Counted from the stretch's first letter, positions 25,767 to 34,030 are shown. The stretch is DNA of 51,455 nt from a bacterium (GCA_030649205.1 JAUSGE010000014.1:92717-144171), one strand, 5' to 3'. Translations and numbers: made by a program. Notes: generated by a model not told the origin, from the letters alone.

Positions 25767-27944
25767 ATGTCTGACAATATCCTGCAGAAGCTGTCTAAGC
25801 CGACGGCGCGCGCCAAAGTTTGGTGGGTGTTTGTTTTAATTATGGTTTTGGCGCTGGCGGCCGGACTGCTGAATTTCGGCGCTTACTATAATAAAGCCGT
25901 GGATAAATTAAAAGCGCCATTGCCTAAAGTAAAAGAGATTCCTTTCAGGCTGGGGCTGGACCTGCTCGGCGGCACGCAGTTAACTTATCAGGCTGATGTT
26001 TCGGCCGTGGCGGCCGCGGAGAAAAATAACGCGGTGGAGGGCGTGCGCGAGGTGATTGAACGGCGCGTTAATGTTTTCGGCGTGAGCGAGCCCAATGTGC
26101 AGATCAATCGCACGGCCGGCGGCGATTATCGCGTCATCGTGGAATTAGCCGGCATTAAGGATATTAAACAGGCCATAAAAATAATCGGCGAAACTCCGCT
26201 TCTGGAATTTAAAGAGCAAAATGAGGCGGTCAGGCAGATGACGCCGGAAGAAGCCAAACAGCTGGCTGACTATAATAAAGCCGCGGAAAAGCAGGCCACT
26301 GAAGTTTTGGGCAAGGTTTTGTCCGGCGGCGATTTTAAGGCTTTGGCCGCGGCTTTCAGCCAGGATGATAAAACTAAAAATTCCGGCGGCGACCTTGGCT
26401 ATATAAACGAAAAAGATAATGCCGAATTATATAACCTGGCAAAAAATATTCCAGCGGGAAAAACCAGTACTGACTTGGGACGAATTGCCGGTGGTTTTGA
26501 AATTCTTAAAGTTGACGCTAAACAAGTAAAAACCGATCCATTTAACCAGACCGCGGAAAAGCAGGTTAAAGCCTCGCATTTGTTAATTTGCTGGACCGGT
26601 TTGAGCGGCTGTGAAAGCGGTCTGACGCGCCAGCAGGCCTTAGACAAAATTAATAAATTAAAAGCGCAAGCCACGCCGGCCAACTTTTCCGATTTGGTAA
26701 AGCAAAATTCCACCGAGCCGGGAGCCAAGGCGTCGGGCGGCGATTTGGGCTGGTTTGGCATTGGCGCCATGGTCAAACCGTTTGAAGACGCGGTTTTTAA
26801 ACAGGCCGCGGGCACGATTGTCGGACCGGTGGAAACTGATTTTGGTTGGCACTTAATTTATAAACAAGACGAAAAAAATATTGATGAAATAAAGGTGAGC
26901 CATATTTTCATTAAAACCAAGACCCAGGAAGATTTTATCGGCCAGCAGAGCGACTGGAAGAATACCGAGCTGACCGGCAGGAATTTGACTTCGGCTATCG
27001 TGGAATTTAATTCCAATTATGGCTCGCCCGAAGTGTCTCTGGCTTTTGACAGCCAGGGCGCGAAAATGTTTGAAGACATCACCGCGCGCAATGTGGGCAA
27101 GCCGGTGGCGATTTATTTGGACGGCTATCCTATCAGCATGCCGAATGTTAATGAAAAAATCAGCGGCGGCAAAGCCGTAATTTCCGGTAAGTTCAGCATT
27201 ACTGAAGCCAAGCTGTTGGCGCAGAGGCTGAATGCCGGAGCCTTGCCCGTGCCTATAAATTTGGTCAATCAGGAAACCATTGGTCCGAGCTTGGGGCAAA
27301 AATCAGTAGCCGACAGCTTAAAAGCCGGCCTGATTGCCTTCATTATCATCGCTTTATTCATGATAATTTTCTACCGTTTGCCCGGCTTAATGTCCGTATT
27401 TGCTCTGGCAGTCTACAGCCTGCTGGTCTTCGCTATGTTTAAGATCGGCTTTTCCATGGCGGCCTTGGTTTTGGTGGGCATATTTCTCTTGGTCGGCATT
27501 ACGATTAACGCTTGGTTTATTTTGTTCGCCTTTTTAAGTTATATATTATTATATTTCATTGGCGGCTTGTCGCCGGTGACTTTAACCTTGTCCGGCCTGG
27601 CCGGAGCCATCGTGTCCGTGGGCATGGCCGTGGATGCCAACATTTTAATTTTTGCCAGAATGAAAGAGGAAATAGCCAACGGCCGTCCGCTGACCAGCGC
27701 CATAGAAGAAGGCTTTAAACGCGCTTGGCCATCCATCAGGGACAGTAACTTTAACACCCTGTTGACTTGTCTAATCTTGATCGTGTTCACAACCAGCGCG
27801 GTCAAAGGCTTCGCGGTGACTCTGGGCTTGGGAGTCATTATATCCATGTTCACGGCCATTTTTATTACGCGCAATTTTTTAAGCCTGATACCGGCGGCCT
27901 GGCTGGAAAAAAGGCACGGGCTGATTACATCAGTGAAAAAATAA
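25767..27944 (+). CDS. secD: Protein translocase subunit SecD with an internal parvulin-like insertion
   Basis: 725 aa, longer than SecD of similar small genomes. Residues ~18-40 are the first membrane helix, followed by LGLDLLGGTQLTY and the P1 start (RRVNVFGVSEPNVQ). P1 is then interrupted from ~147 to ~388. This insert contains a parvulin/PpiC domain (~266-368: VKASHLLICW, FSDLVKQNSTEPGAKASGGDLGWFG, FGWHLIYK), preceded by a partial parvulin half (~174-252, SGGDLGYINEKD) and followed by a short VSHIFIKTK strand. P1 then resumes (LTGRNLTSAIVEFN), and five C-terminal membrane helices follow, with GMAVDANILIFARMKEE. It likely combines protein export with folding of emerging substrates (inference). 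Confidence 0.9.
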   Translation: MSDNILQKLSKPTARAKVWWVFVLIMVLALAAGLLNFGAYYNKAVDKLKAPLPKVKEIPFRLGLDLLGGTQLTYQADVSAVAAAEKNNAVEGVREVIERRVNVFGVSEPNVQINRTAGGDYRVIVELAGIKDIKQAIKIIGETPLLEFKEQNEAVRQMTPEEAKQLADYNKAAEKQATEVLGKVLSGGDFKALAAAFSQDDKTKNSGGDLGYINEKDNAELYNLAKNIPAGKTSTDLGRIAGGFEILKVDAKQVKTDPFNQTAEKQVKASHLLICWTGLSGCESGLTRQQALDKINKLKAQATPANFSDLVKQNSTEPGAKASGGDLGWFGIGAMVKPFEDAVFKQAAGTIVGPVETDFGWHLIYKQDEKNIDEIKVSHIFIKTKTQEDFIGQQSDWKNTELTGRNLTSAIVEFNSNYGSPEVSLAFDSQGAKMFEDITARNVGKPVAIYLDGYPISMPNVNEKISGGKAVISGKFSITEAKLLAQRLNAGALPVPINLVNQETIGPSLGQKSVADSLKAGLIAFIIIALFMIIFYRLPGLMSVFALAVYSLLVFAMFKIGFSMAALVLVGIFLLVGITINAWFILFAFLSYILLYFIGGLSPVTLTLSGLAGAIVSVGMAVDANILIFARMKEEIANGRPLTSAIEEGFKRAWPSIRDSNFNTLLTCLILIVFTTSAVKGFAVTLGLGVIISMFTAIFITRNFLSLIPAAWLEKRHGLITSVKK

Positions 27945-27953
27945 TATCAAAAT

Positions 27954-28046
27954 TGTCATTGCGAGCGACCGGAGGGAGCGAAGCAATCTCACATACCCGG
28001 ACATTAACCGTAGATTGCTTCGTCGCTAACGCTCCTCGCAATGACA
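27954..28046. repeat. Intergenic hairpin repeat, family A, copy 4
   Basis: 93 nt between secD and secF, bounded by TGTCATTGCGAGCG and CCTCGCAATGACA. It separates two genes that normally form one operon, without an obvious terminator T-run. Confidence 0.9.
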
Positions 28047-28055
28047 GAATGAGTT

Positions 28056-28967
28056 ATGACTAACTTCAAAATAATCCAAAAGAAAAATATCTGGCTGACT
28101 ATATCTTCGGCGCTGTTCATTGTTTTCTTGGCGGCGCTGATAATTTGGGGCTTTAAATACGGCATTGATTTTACCGGCGGCAGTTTGCTGGAAGCGCGGT
28201 ATGCCAGTGCGACCCCGACAGTTAATCAAGTAGAGCAAAGTCTGGCCGGTTTGAAATTAAACAGCCTGATAGTTCAGCCGGTGGGCAATCAGGATCTGCT
28301 GTTAAAGTTTCAGGAAACCTCCGAGGAAGTTCATCAGGCGGTGCTAGGCAAATTAACCGATCAGGCCAAACAGCTGGACAAAAATAATTCGCTGGAGGAG
28401 CTGCGTTTTGAATCGGTCGGGCCGTCAATTGGCGCGGAGCTAAAAGCCAAATCTCTGTGGGCCATTTTTTTTGCTTTAATCGCCATGCTGGGCTACATTA
28501 CTTACGCTTTTAGAAAAGTTTCCCGCCCGGTCGCGTCCTGGAAATTCGGTTTGGCCGCCATTATCGCCATGTTCCATGATACGATCATTACTATGGGCGT
28601 GTTCGCGGCTTTAGGGCATTTTTACGGCATTGAAATCAATACGCCGTTCGTGGCCGCGGTCCTTACCGTATTGGGCTATTCGGTTCATGATACGATCGTG
28701 GTCTTTGACCGCATCCGCGAGAATTTGCCGAAAAGCGATTTGAATTTTGAAGAGACAGTTAATTCCAGCTTAAACCAAACCTTAGTGCGTTCGCTTAATA
28801 CTTCCCTGACTGTACTCCTGGTTTTGCTCGCCATTATCATCTTCGGCGGCGCCAGCATCAGAACTTTTGTCCTGGCTTTAGCCGTCGGCATCTTTACCGG
28901 CACCTATTCTTCAATTTTCGTGGCTTCGCCCTTGCTCGTGGTCTGGGAGAAGCTGGGAAAAAAATAA
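28056..28967 (+). CDS. secF: Protein translocase subunit SecF
   Basis: 303 aa, normal length. An N-terminal membrane helix is followed by GIDFTGGSLLEAR, a short periplasmic domain and five further helices. The conserved stretch GYSVHDTIVVFDRIREN and the late LLVVWEKLGKK end match SecF. It partners SecD in proton-driven pulling of exported proteins. Unlike SecD it carries no extra domain. Confidence 0.94.
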   Translation: MTNFKIIQKKNIWLTISSALFIVFLAALIIWGFKYGIDFTGGSLLEARYASATPTVNQVEQSLAGLKLNSLIVQPVGNQDLLLKFQETSEEVHQAVLGKLTDQAKQLDKNNSLEELRFESVGPSIGAELKAKSLWAIFFALIAMLGYITYAFRKVSRPVASWKFGLAAIIAMFHDTIITMGVFAALGHFYGIEINTPFVAAVLTVLGYSVHDTIVVFDRIRENLPKSDLNFEETVNSSLNQTLVRSLNTSLTVLLVLLAIIIFGGASIRTFVLALAVGIFTGTYSSIFVASPLLVVWEKLGKK

Positions 28968-28989
28968 AGTTGATATACATTAAGCCGCC

Positions 28990-29015
28990 GCACGTCCATT
29001 GGCACGTCCGACGTC
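28990..29015. repeat. GACGTC repeat, degenerate copy
   Basis: GCACGTCC-ATT-GGCACGTCCGACGTC, a related but imperfect form of the inverted repeat at 15223. It overlaps the -35 box of the toxin-antitoxin promoter. Confidence 0.65.
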
Positions 29016-29028
29016 ATTGTGCTATAAT
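28999..29028 (+). promoter_or_regulatory. Promoter of the DUF6922/AbiEii pair, leaderless type
   Basis: -35 TTGGCA (28999-29004), 18-nt spacer, -10 TATAAT (29023-29028), 6 nt to the ATG at 29035. The -35 is embedded in the GACGTC repeat, which could serve as an autoregulatory operator. Confidence 0.75.
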
Positions 29029-29034
29029 ATATAC

Positions 29035-29265
29035 ATGATACAGTTCAGACAAGCCTTATTTTGGGACACTAACCCTGACAAAATAGACGTAAAGAAGAAC
29101 GCGCAATATATTATTGAGCGGATTTTGGATTTTGGCCATGATAATGAAGTAAAATGGCTTTATCATTATTATGAAAAGCCGCTATTAACAAGCGTGGTGG
29201 CTAAATCGCGCTCCTTAATGCCGGAAACAAAAAATTTATGGACGTTGATTTTAGAAAAAAAATAG
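29035..29265 (+). CDS. Small DUF6922-like protein, putative antitoxin
   Basis: 76 aa from the ATG at 29035; the longer frame from 28999 starts in the -35 box. The sequence FRQALFWDTNPDKIDVKKNAQYIIERILDFG resembles small DUF6922-type proteins that sit before AbiEii nucleotidyltransferases. The 3' end overlaps the next gene by 28 nt, the usual tight coupling of a toxin-antitoxin pair. The antitoxin role is inferred from context. Confidence 0.7.
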   Translation: MIQFRQALFWDTNPDKIDVKKNAQYIIERILDFGHDNEVKWLYHYYEKPLLTSVVAKSRSLMPETKNLWTLILEKK

Positions 29266-29915
29266 ACTCTAATTTTAAAATTATACCGCCGGAAACAAAA
29301 AAAGCTTTTATTTTTTTGTCCGAACAGCCGTGGCTTAGCCAGGTAGGCTGGTACCTGGCCGGCGGAACCGCTCTGTCTTTACAAACCGGAAATCGCAAGT
29401 CGGTTGATTTGGATTTTTTTACCACGGAAAAAGAATTTGACAGGTCGGAATTGCTTGATAATTTTCTAGGCAATAACAACTGGGCGACAACCATAAATAG
29501 AAAAAACACCATCTATGGCGAGTTGCTAAAAGCGAAAGTGAGTTTTATCGCTTATCCGTTTTTTGTGCCAAAGCAAGAATATATTAAATATGGCGCGATT
29601 AAAATTTTACAGCCGCTGGATATCGCCGTAATGAAAATTATCGCCATTTCCCAGCGCGGGCGCAAACGCGACTTTTTTGACCTTTATTGGTGCGCGAAAA
29701 ACATAGAGCCGCTGGAAAACTTGGTGAAAAGAATAAAAGCGCAATATCCTTTCGTGGCTCATGATTATCATCATATTTTAAAAAGCCTGATTTATTTTGA
29801 AGACGCGGAAAGCGACCCGGAGCCGCAAATATTCTTTGAAGCTGACTGGAAAAAAGTAAAGGCTTATTTTAAAAAAGAAGTTTTAGCTGTTACCAATGAA
29901 ATATTATTAAAATAA
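29238..29915 (+). CDS. AbiEii/AbiGii-type nucleotidyltransferase, putative toxin
   Basis: 225 aa. The nucleotidyltransferase core is WYLAGGTALSLQTGNRKS, then VDLDFF with the catalytic acidic pair, and KRDFFDLYW further on. AbiEii toxins transfer nucleotides, in some cases to tRNA. It is translated from a start inside the upstream small gene. The pair is a likely type IV-style toxin-antitoxin or phage-defence module; activity is not proven. Confidence 0.82.
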   Translation: MDVDFRKKIDSNFKIIPPETKKAFIFLSEQPWLSQVGWYLAGGTALSLQTGNRKSVDLDFFTTEKEFDRSELLDNFLGNNNWATTINRKNTIYGELLKAKVSFIAYPFFVPKQEYIKYGAIKILQPLDIAVMKIIAISQRGRKRDFFDLYWCAKNIEPLENLVKRIKAQYPFVAHDYHHILKSLIYFEDAESDPEPQIFFEADWKKVKAYFKKEVLAVTNEILLK

Positions 29916-29925
29916 TAAGCTCGTT

Positions 29926-30096
29926 GTAGGGCATCGTTTCGATAAAATTGAAAGTGAAATGAAAGAAGGTTTTAAAGAATCAAAGGACGACCACGAAAAA
30001 CTTTAATTGAAGGTATCCAACGTGGCTTACCGCTTTGAGCCGGTTGAATTGCAAAAACGAGTTGAACTATTGGAAAAGAAAGTTTTAAAAAGTTAA
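29926..30096 (+). pseudogene. Remnant of a small coiled-coil protein gene
   Basis: Two frame pieces read like one short coiled-coil protein: VGHRFDKIESEMKEGFKESK...DHEKL before a stop, then after a frame change a piece ending ELQKRVELLEKKVLKS. No continuous ORF remains. Such small coiled-coil proteins are common in this lineage in my experience, but no function is known. This explains most of the 29916-30222 gap. Confidence 0.6.
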
Positions 30097-30170
30097 CAAT
30101 GAATAACTTTAATATAGTCAATTTTACGAGAGAGAGAGTAAATTAAGCTCGGCTGATTTTTTTAATTTCA

Positions 30171-30205
30171 GACACTCGGTGTCCACGGGACACCGAGTGT
30201 CTTTT
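30171..30205. terminator. Terminator-like hairpin, GACACTCGG family, copy 1
   Basis: A perfect 14-bp stem (GACACTCGGTGTCC) with a 3-nt loop, followed by TTTT. It lies 18 nt before the start of the surface protein gene. A near-identical stem occurs at 30925 and a variant at 35393. Confidence 0.8.
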
Positions 30206-30222
30206 ACTATTAACAAAAACTT

Positions 30223-30837
30223 ATGCCTCAATCAAAACTCCTTTTACAAATCGCTCTGGCCAGCCTGATTGCCACTCTGGCCACGGCCGCTATTGTCAGC
30301 GCGGCTACGACGATCGGCAATAATATTTCTACGGCCGGTAATCTGGCGGTTACCAGCGCTACCGCCACTTCAACTTTTTCTACCGGCGGTTTAACCGTGG
30401 GTACGAATCAGTTCGTGGTTCAGCAGACTTCGGGCAATGTGGGCATCGGCACCACCACTCCAAATAATTTATTAACCATTTACAGCGCCACTAAAGCCGG
30501 CCTGGAATTTTCCGGCGCTTCAGGTTCAACCTATAAATGGACTATCGGTATGGATAAGAGCGACGCAGGGAAATTTAAAATCGCTTCATCCACGGCGCTG
30601 GGCACGAGTGATAGATTGATAATTGACGGGAATGGCAACGTCGGCATTGCCACCTCCACCCCGGCCGCGACTTTGGATGTGAACGGCTATATGAAATTAA
30701 ATAAAAATACCAGCCAGCCGGTAGCTTGCGGCGCGAACAATGCCGGGTCTATTGCCTTGAATAGCTTATATGCTTTTTGCGTCTGCAATGGCAGTAGTTG
30801 GATTAACGCGACTTCTACGCAGGCCTGCGTTTGGTAG
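30223..30837 (+). CDS. Secreted/surface protein with GNVGIGT repeats
   Basis: 204 aa. A hydrophobic N-terminal helix (LLLQIALASLIATLATAAIVSA) looks like a signal peptide or anchor. The body is Ala/Thr/Ser/Gly rich with two repeats of GNVGI(G/A)T(T/S)TP, and the C-terminal part has four Cys. The repeat style is seen in phage tail-fibre-like and cell-surface proteins. It is flanked by two nearly identical terminator hairpins, so the gene looks like an isolated cassette. The function is unknown. Confidence 0.7.
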   Translation: MPQSKLLLQIALASLIATLATAAIVSAATTIGNNISTAGNLAVTSATATSTFSTGGLTVGTNQFVVQQTSGNVGIGTTTPNNLLTIYSATKAGLEFSGASGSTYKWTIGMDKSDAGKFKIASSTALGTSDRLIIDGNGNVGIATSTPAATLDVNGYMKLNKNTSQPVACGANNAGSIALNSLYAFCVCNGSSWINATSTQACVW

Positions 30838-30858
30838 GAAATGATAAAAAATACATTT

Positions 30859-30886
30859 CTGGATTCCTGCCTGCGCAGGAATGACG
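30859..30886. repeat. Intergenic repeat, family B, copy 3 (variant)
   Basis: CTGGATTCCTGCCTGCGCAGGAATGACG. Compared with copy 2, the base changes in the two arms compensate each other (CCTGC/GCAGG instead of CCCGC/GCGGG), so the stem is preserved. A partial C-run/G-run repeat follows at 30895-30915. Confidence 0.8.
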
Positions 30887-30924
30887 AAAATAAAATTCCC
30901 CCTTTGGAAGGGGATAAATGTTAA

Positions 30925-30964
30925 GACACTCGGTGTCCACAGGGACACCGAGTGTCTGTTTTTT
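30925..30964. terminator. Terminator, GACACTCGG family, copy 2
   Basis: The same perfect 14-bp stem as copy 1 with a 4-nt loop, then TGTTTTTT. It terminates the surface-protein unit just before the mreB promoter. Confidence 0.85.
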
Positions 30965-30970
30965 CGCTTT

Positions 30971-31000
30971 TTGACAAACCGAACCTATTTAGGGTAGACT
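30971..31000 (+). promoter_or_regulatory. Promoter of mreB, leaderless type
   Basis: -35 TTGACA (30971-30976), 18-nt spacer, -10 TAGACT (30995-31000), then 6 nt to the ATG at 31007. The start of transcription should coincide with the start codon. Confidence 0.8.
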
Positions 31001-31006
31001 GAAAAC

Positions 31007-32050
31007 ATGCTAAATAAATTTTTTGGAAGATTCTCCAAAGATTTGGGGATTGATTTGGGTACGACTAACACTTTAGTCTATACGCCGGAAAAGGGGATAG
31101 TGATCAATGAACCATCGGTGGTGGCGGTCAATATGCGCACCGACGAAATTTTATGCGTGGGTCTGGAAGCCAAAAGAATGCTGGGCAAAACTCCGCCTCA
31201 TATCCAGGCCATTAAGCCGCTGGTGGACGGCGTGATTTCCGATTTTGAAGTCACGGAAAAAATGCTGAAGTATTTTATTGATAAAGTGCACTCCGAGTAT
31301 TTCACGCTGGTGCCGCGGCCGCGCGTGGTCATCGGCATACCGCTGGACATCACCGAAGTGGAAAAAAAAGCCGTGGAGGACGCGGCCAAATCCGCCGGCG
31401 CGCGCCAGGTTTTTTTAATTGAGCAATCAATGGCCGCGGCTATCGGCACTCGCGTGGATGTTACCGGGCCGCAAGCCACCATGGTGGTGGATATCGGCGG
31501 CGGCACCACGGAAATTGCCGTCATTTCTCTGGGCGGAGTGGTGGCTTGGAAAACGCTGCGGCTGGCCGGCAACGCTTTGGATAATGACATTATCCAATAC
31601 GTGCGCGAGGAGTTTAACATTTTAATCGGCGAGCAAGTGGCGGAAAATATTAAAATTAAAATCGGTTCGGCCGCCGCGCTGAAAGAACCGATTGACATGC
31701 CGCTCCGCGGCCGCGATTTGATCAACGGCTTGCCCAAAGAGGTAATGATTACCGATAGCCAAGTCAGGGAAGCGATGGCTAGAATCATCCGCCAAATTAT
31801 TGAAAATATTAAAATAACTCTGGAAACCACGCCTCCGGAATTGGTTTCGGATATTTATGAACATGGCATAATCTTAACCGGCGGCGTGGCTCTTCTGCGC
31901 GGCCTGGACAAAGAAATCGCCCAGGCCACAAAAATTCCGGTCAGGGTGGCCGAGGATCCGTTAACCTGCGTCGTCAGAGGAACAGGCATTTTGCTGGCTG
32001 ATCCAAAATTGCTGGCCAAAGTTTTGTCGCCGGTAACGGAAGAATACTAA
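31007..32050 (+). CDS. mreB: Rod shape-determining protein MreB
   Basis: 347 aa, actin fold. Phosphate-1 loop GIDLGTTNTLVY (residues ~14-25), phosphate-2 region DIGGGTTEIAVISLGG, and adenosine motif GIILTGGVALLRG. Forms membrane-bound filaments that guide lateral wall synthesis. It has its own strong promoter and is followed after ~90 nt by mreC. No mreD or rodA is in the window. Confidence 0.96.
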   Translation: MLNKFFGRFSKDLGIDLGTTNTLVYTPEKGIVINEPSVVAVNMRTDEILCVGLEAKRMLGKTPPHIQAIKPLVDGVISDFEVTEKMLKYFIDKVHSEYFTLVPRPRVVIGIPLDITEVEKKAVEDAAKSAGARQVFLIEQSMAAAIGTRVDVTGPQATMVVDIGGGTTEIAVISLGGVVAWKTLRLAGNALDNDIIQYVREEFNILIGEQVAENIKIKIGSAAALKEPIDMPLRGRDLINGLPKEVMITDSQVREAMARIIRQIIENIKITLETTPPELVSDIYEHGIILTGGVALLRGLDKEIAQATKIPVRVAEDPLTCVVRGTGILLADPKLLAKVLSPVTEEY

Positions 32051-32140
32051 GGAAAATATCTAATTACCAATTCCTAATTTCTAAATCAATTTTTTATTGG
32101 TCATTTGAAATTAGGCATTTTATTAGAAATTTTAATTAAT

Positions 32141-32971
32141 ATGATCAAGCTAAATGCCAGAAAATATCTTTATGTCATAATAGTTATTGCCTTGCTGATT
32201 TCTCTGCACGGCCTCGGGATTTTGAACCCGGTGGAATCCTTGATTAGCCGGTGGTTTAAGCCGATAGCCAGGATTTTTTATTCGGCCGGTTCTTCAGTGA
32301 GCCAAACTTACGGCGCTAAAACCAGCAAGCCGAATTTAGCGGAAGAGCTAATACGGGCGCGAGCGGATGTTAACCGCTTGACTGCCGAAAACGCCCAGCT
32401 GAAGTTTTTGCAGGATGAAAATTTGATATTGAGAAAACAACTGAATTTTTTAGATAAAAATACGGCCCATTATTTAATGGCAAACATCATTTCCCGCGGC
32501 GATTTGACCGGCGGCGCTCAAGACAGCCAGACAGTGGCGATTGATAAGGGGTTGAATGACGGTTTATTCCCCGGCTTGCCGGTTGTCAGCTCCGAGTCTT
32601 TTGGCACATCAAGCCGGGGGGTGGTTATCGGCAAGATTATTAGCGTAAAGGATAATCTTGCCGAAGCCTGCCTGATTACCAATAAAAACTGCAAGCTGGC
32701 CGTTTCTATTCTTGGTAAAAATATAACATCCGGCATCGCTCACGGTGAAATGGGCTTGACGGTTAAAATGGAATTTATTCCCCAGACGGAAAATATAAAG
32801 ATCGGCGATTTGGCCGCCACCTCCGGTCTGGAGCAATACATCGCTCGCGGCTTAGTCGTGGGCCGGGTGGGCAATGTTATTAAGGAAAACAATGAAGTCT
32901 GGCAAAGCGCCACCATTGAACCGCAGATAAATCTGGATAATTTGTCCATTGTCGCGGTGCTGCTGCCCTAA
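32141..32971 (+). CDS. mreC: Rod shape-determining protein MreC
   Basis: 276 aa from the ATG at 32141 (preferred because the hydrophobic helix KYLYVIIVIALLISLHGLGI follows directly; an in-frame TTG at 32105 would add 12 residues). A coiled coil (ELIRARADVNRLTAENAQLKF) leads to the beta-rich periplasmic domain with DKGLNDGLFPGLPVVS. It links MreB to the wall synthases. murB follows after a CCGGC-type repeat. Confidence 0.9.
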   Translation: MIKLNARKYLYVIIVIALLISLHGLGILNPVESLISRWFKPIARIFYSAGSSVSQTYGAKTSKPNLAEELIRARADVNRLTAENAQLKFLQDENLILRKQLNFLDKNTAHYLMANIISRGDLTGGAQDSQTVAIDKGLNDGLFPGLPVVSSESFGTSSRGVVIGKIISVKDNLAEACLITNKNCKLAVSILGKNITSGIAHGEMGLTVKMEFIPQTENIKIGDLAATSGLEQYIARGLVVGRVGNVIKENNEVWQSATIEPQINLDNLSIVAVLLP

Positions 32972-32978
32972 TAATATT

Positions 32979-33030
32979 TCTGACCGGCTTCAGCCGGAGT
33001 TAATTTAAAAGCCGGCTAAAGCCGGGTAGA
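32979..33030. repeat. CCGGCTTCAGCCGG repeat upstream of murB
   Basis: A CCGGCTTCAGCCGG palindrome, GAGTTAATTTAAAA, then GCCGGCTAAAGCCGG and GGTAGAA. Compared with the yfiH copy, the spacer is shorter but the order of motifs is the same. It ends 5 nt before the murB ATG. Confidence 0.75.
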
Positions 33031-33035
33031 AGCGA

Positions 33036-33980
33036 ATGCTAAAGGAAATAAAAATAAGTAAAAATTTTGATCTAACCTTCTTCAACACCTTTCGCCTTAG
33101 CGCCAAAGCGCAATTTTTTGTAATTGTAAAAAATGAGGACGAGCTTTTAGCGGCGGCAAGGTGGGCTAAGGCTAAAGGTCTGCCTTTAGCGGTTATCGGC
33201 GGCGGCAGCAATATTTTGCTGGCCGGCAAGCTTGTTAAAGGATTGGTAATAAAAATTTCCGGAGAAAAATACTCGGTTAATGGAAACTATTTATCTGCTT
33301 GGGCCGGCACCAGTTTAGCCAAACTGGTGAAGGCGGCCGAATCGGCCAGCTTATCGGGTTTGGAATGGGCCGTCGGCGTTCCCGGCCATCTGGGCGGCGC
33401 GGTTAGGGGCAACGCCGGAGCTTACGGCAGTGATATTGGAGGACAGGCCGCGGCGGTCAAAGTTTATGATTTAAACCGAGGCGCGTTTTTTAAATTGAAA
33501 AAGAGCCGGTGCGGTTTTGGCTACCGCGATTCTGTTTTTAAACAAGATAATAGCTTGCTAATTGTTGAAGCTGACTTAATGATGAAACCGGGGAATAAAG
33601 CGGAAATTAGGCGGCTGACGCGAAAAAACATGCGGCATCGCTTGCAAATTCAGCCGAAACAACCCAGCGCCGGCTGTGTCTTTAAAAATTTGGAGTATGA
33701 TAAATTGTTAAGCCTGAATAAAAATTTAGCTCTGGAACTGCGGACCAAAGGCTTGGTTAGAGCCGGAAAAATCGGTGTTGGCTATTTGATTAATCAGCTT
33801 GGCCTTAAAGGCCTAAGCCGCGGGCACGCTAAAATCAGTGAAACTCATGCCAATTTTATCGTCAACACCGGCCAAGCCAGCTCTGCCGACGTAGATAGGC
33901 TGATAAAGTTTGTTAAAAATAGGGTAAAAATTAAATATAAAATAAATTTAGAAGAAGAAATTCAACATTTTGGCAAATAA
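33036..33980 (+). CDS. murB: UDP-N-acetylenolpyruvoylglucosamine reductase
   Basis: 314 aa. FAD-binding motifs LAVIGGGSNILLAG and GVPGHLGGAVRGNAGAYG, and the C-terminal HANFIVNTGQAS. The proton-donor position, normally Ser in G-S-x-F-K-N, is Cys214 (SAGCVFKN). Cys could serve the same role, and the rest of the enzyme looks intact, so I treat it as active. It makes UDP-MurNAc for peptidoglycan. It ends before a good intrinsic terminator. Confidence 0.93.
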   Translation: MLKEIKISKNFDLTFFNTFRLSAKAQFFVIVKNEDELLAAARWAKAKGLPLAVIGGGSNILLAGKLVKGLVIKISGEKYSVNGNYLSAWAGTSLAKLVKAAESASLSGLEWAVGVPGHLGGAVRGNAGAYGSDIGGQAAAVKVYDLNRGAFFKLKKSRCGFGYRDSVFKQDNSLLIVEADLMMKPGNKAEIRRLTRKNMRHRLQIQPKQPSAGCVFKNLEYDKLLSLNKNLALELRTKGLVRAGKIGVGYLINQLGLKGLSRGHAKISETHANFIVNTGQASSADVDRLIKFVKNRVKIKYKINLEEEIQHFGK

Positions 33981-34004
33981 ACAGCTGGTTGTTTAATTTT
34001 AAAT

Positions 34005-34030
34005 AAAAAGGCTTATTTTAGCCTTTTTTG
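34005..34030. terminator. Intrinsic terminator after murB
   Basis: AAAAGGCT-TATTTT-AGCCTTTT with a T-run, about 25 nt after the murB stop. Confidence 0.85.
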
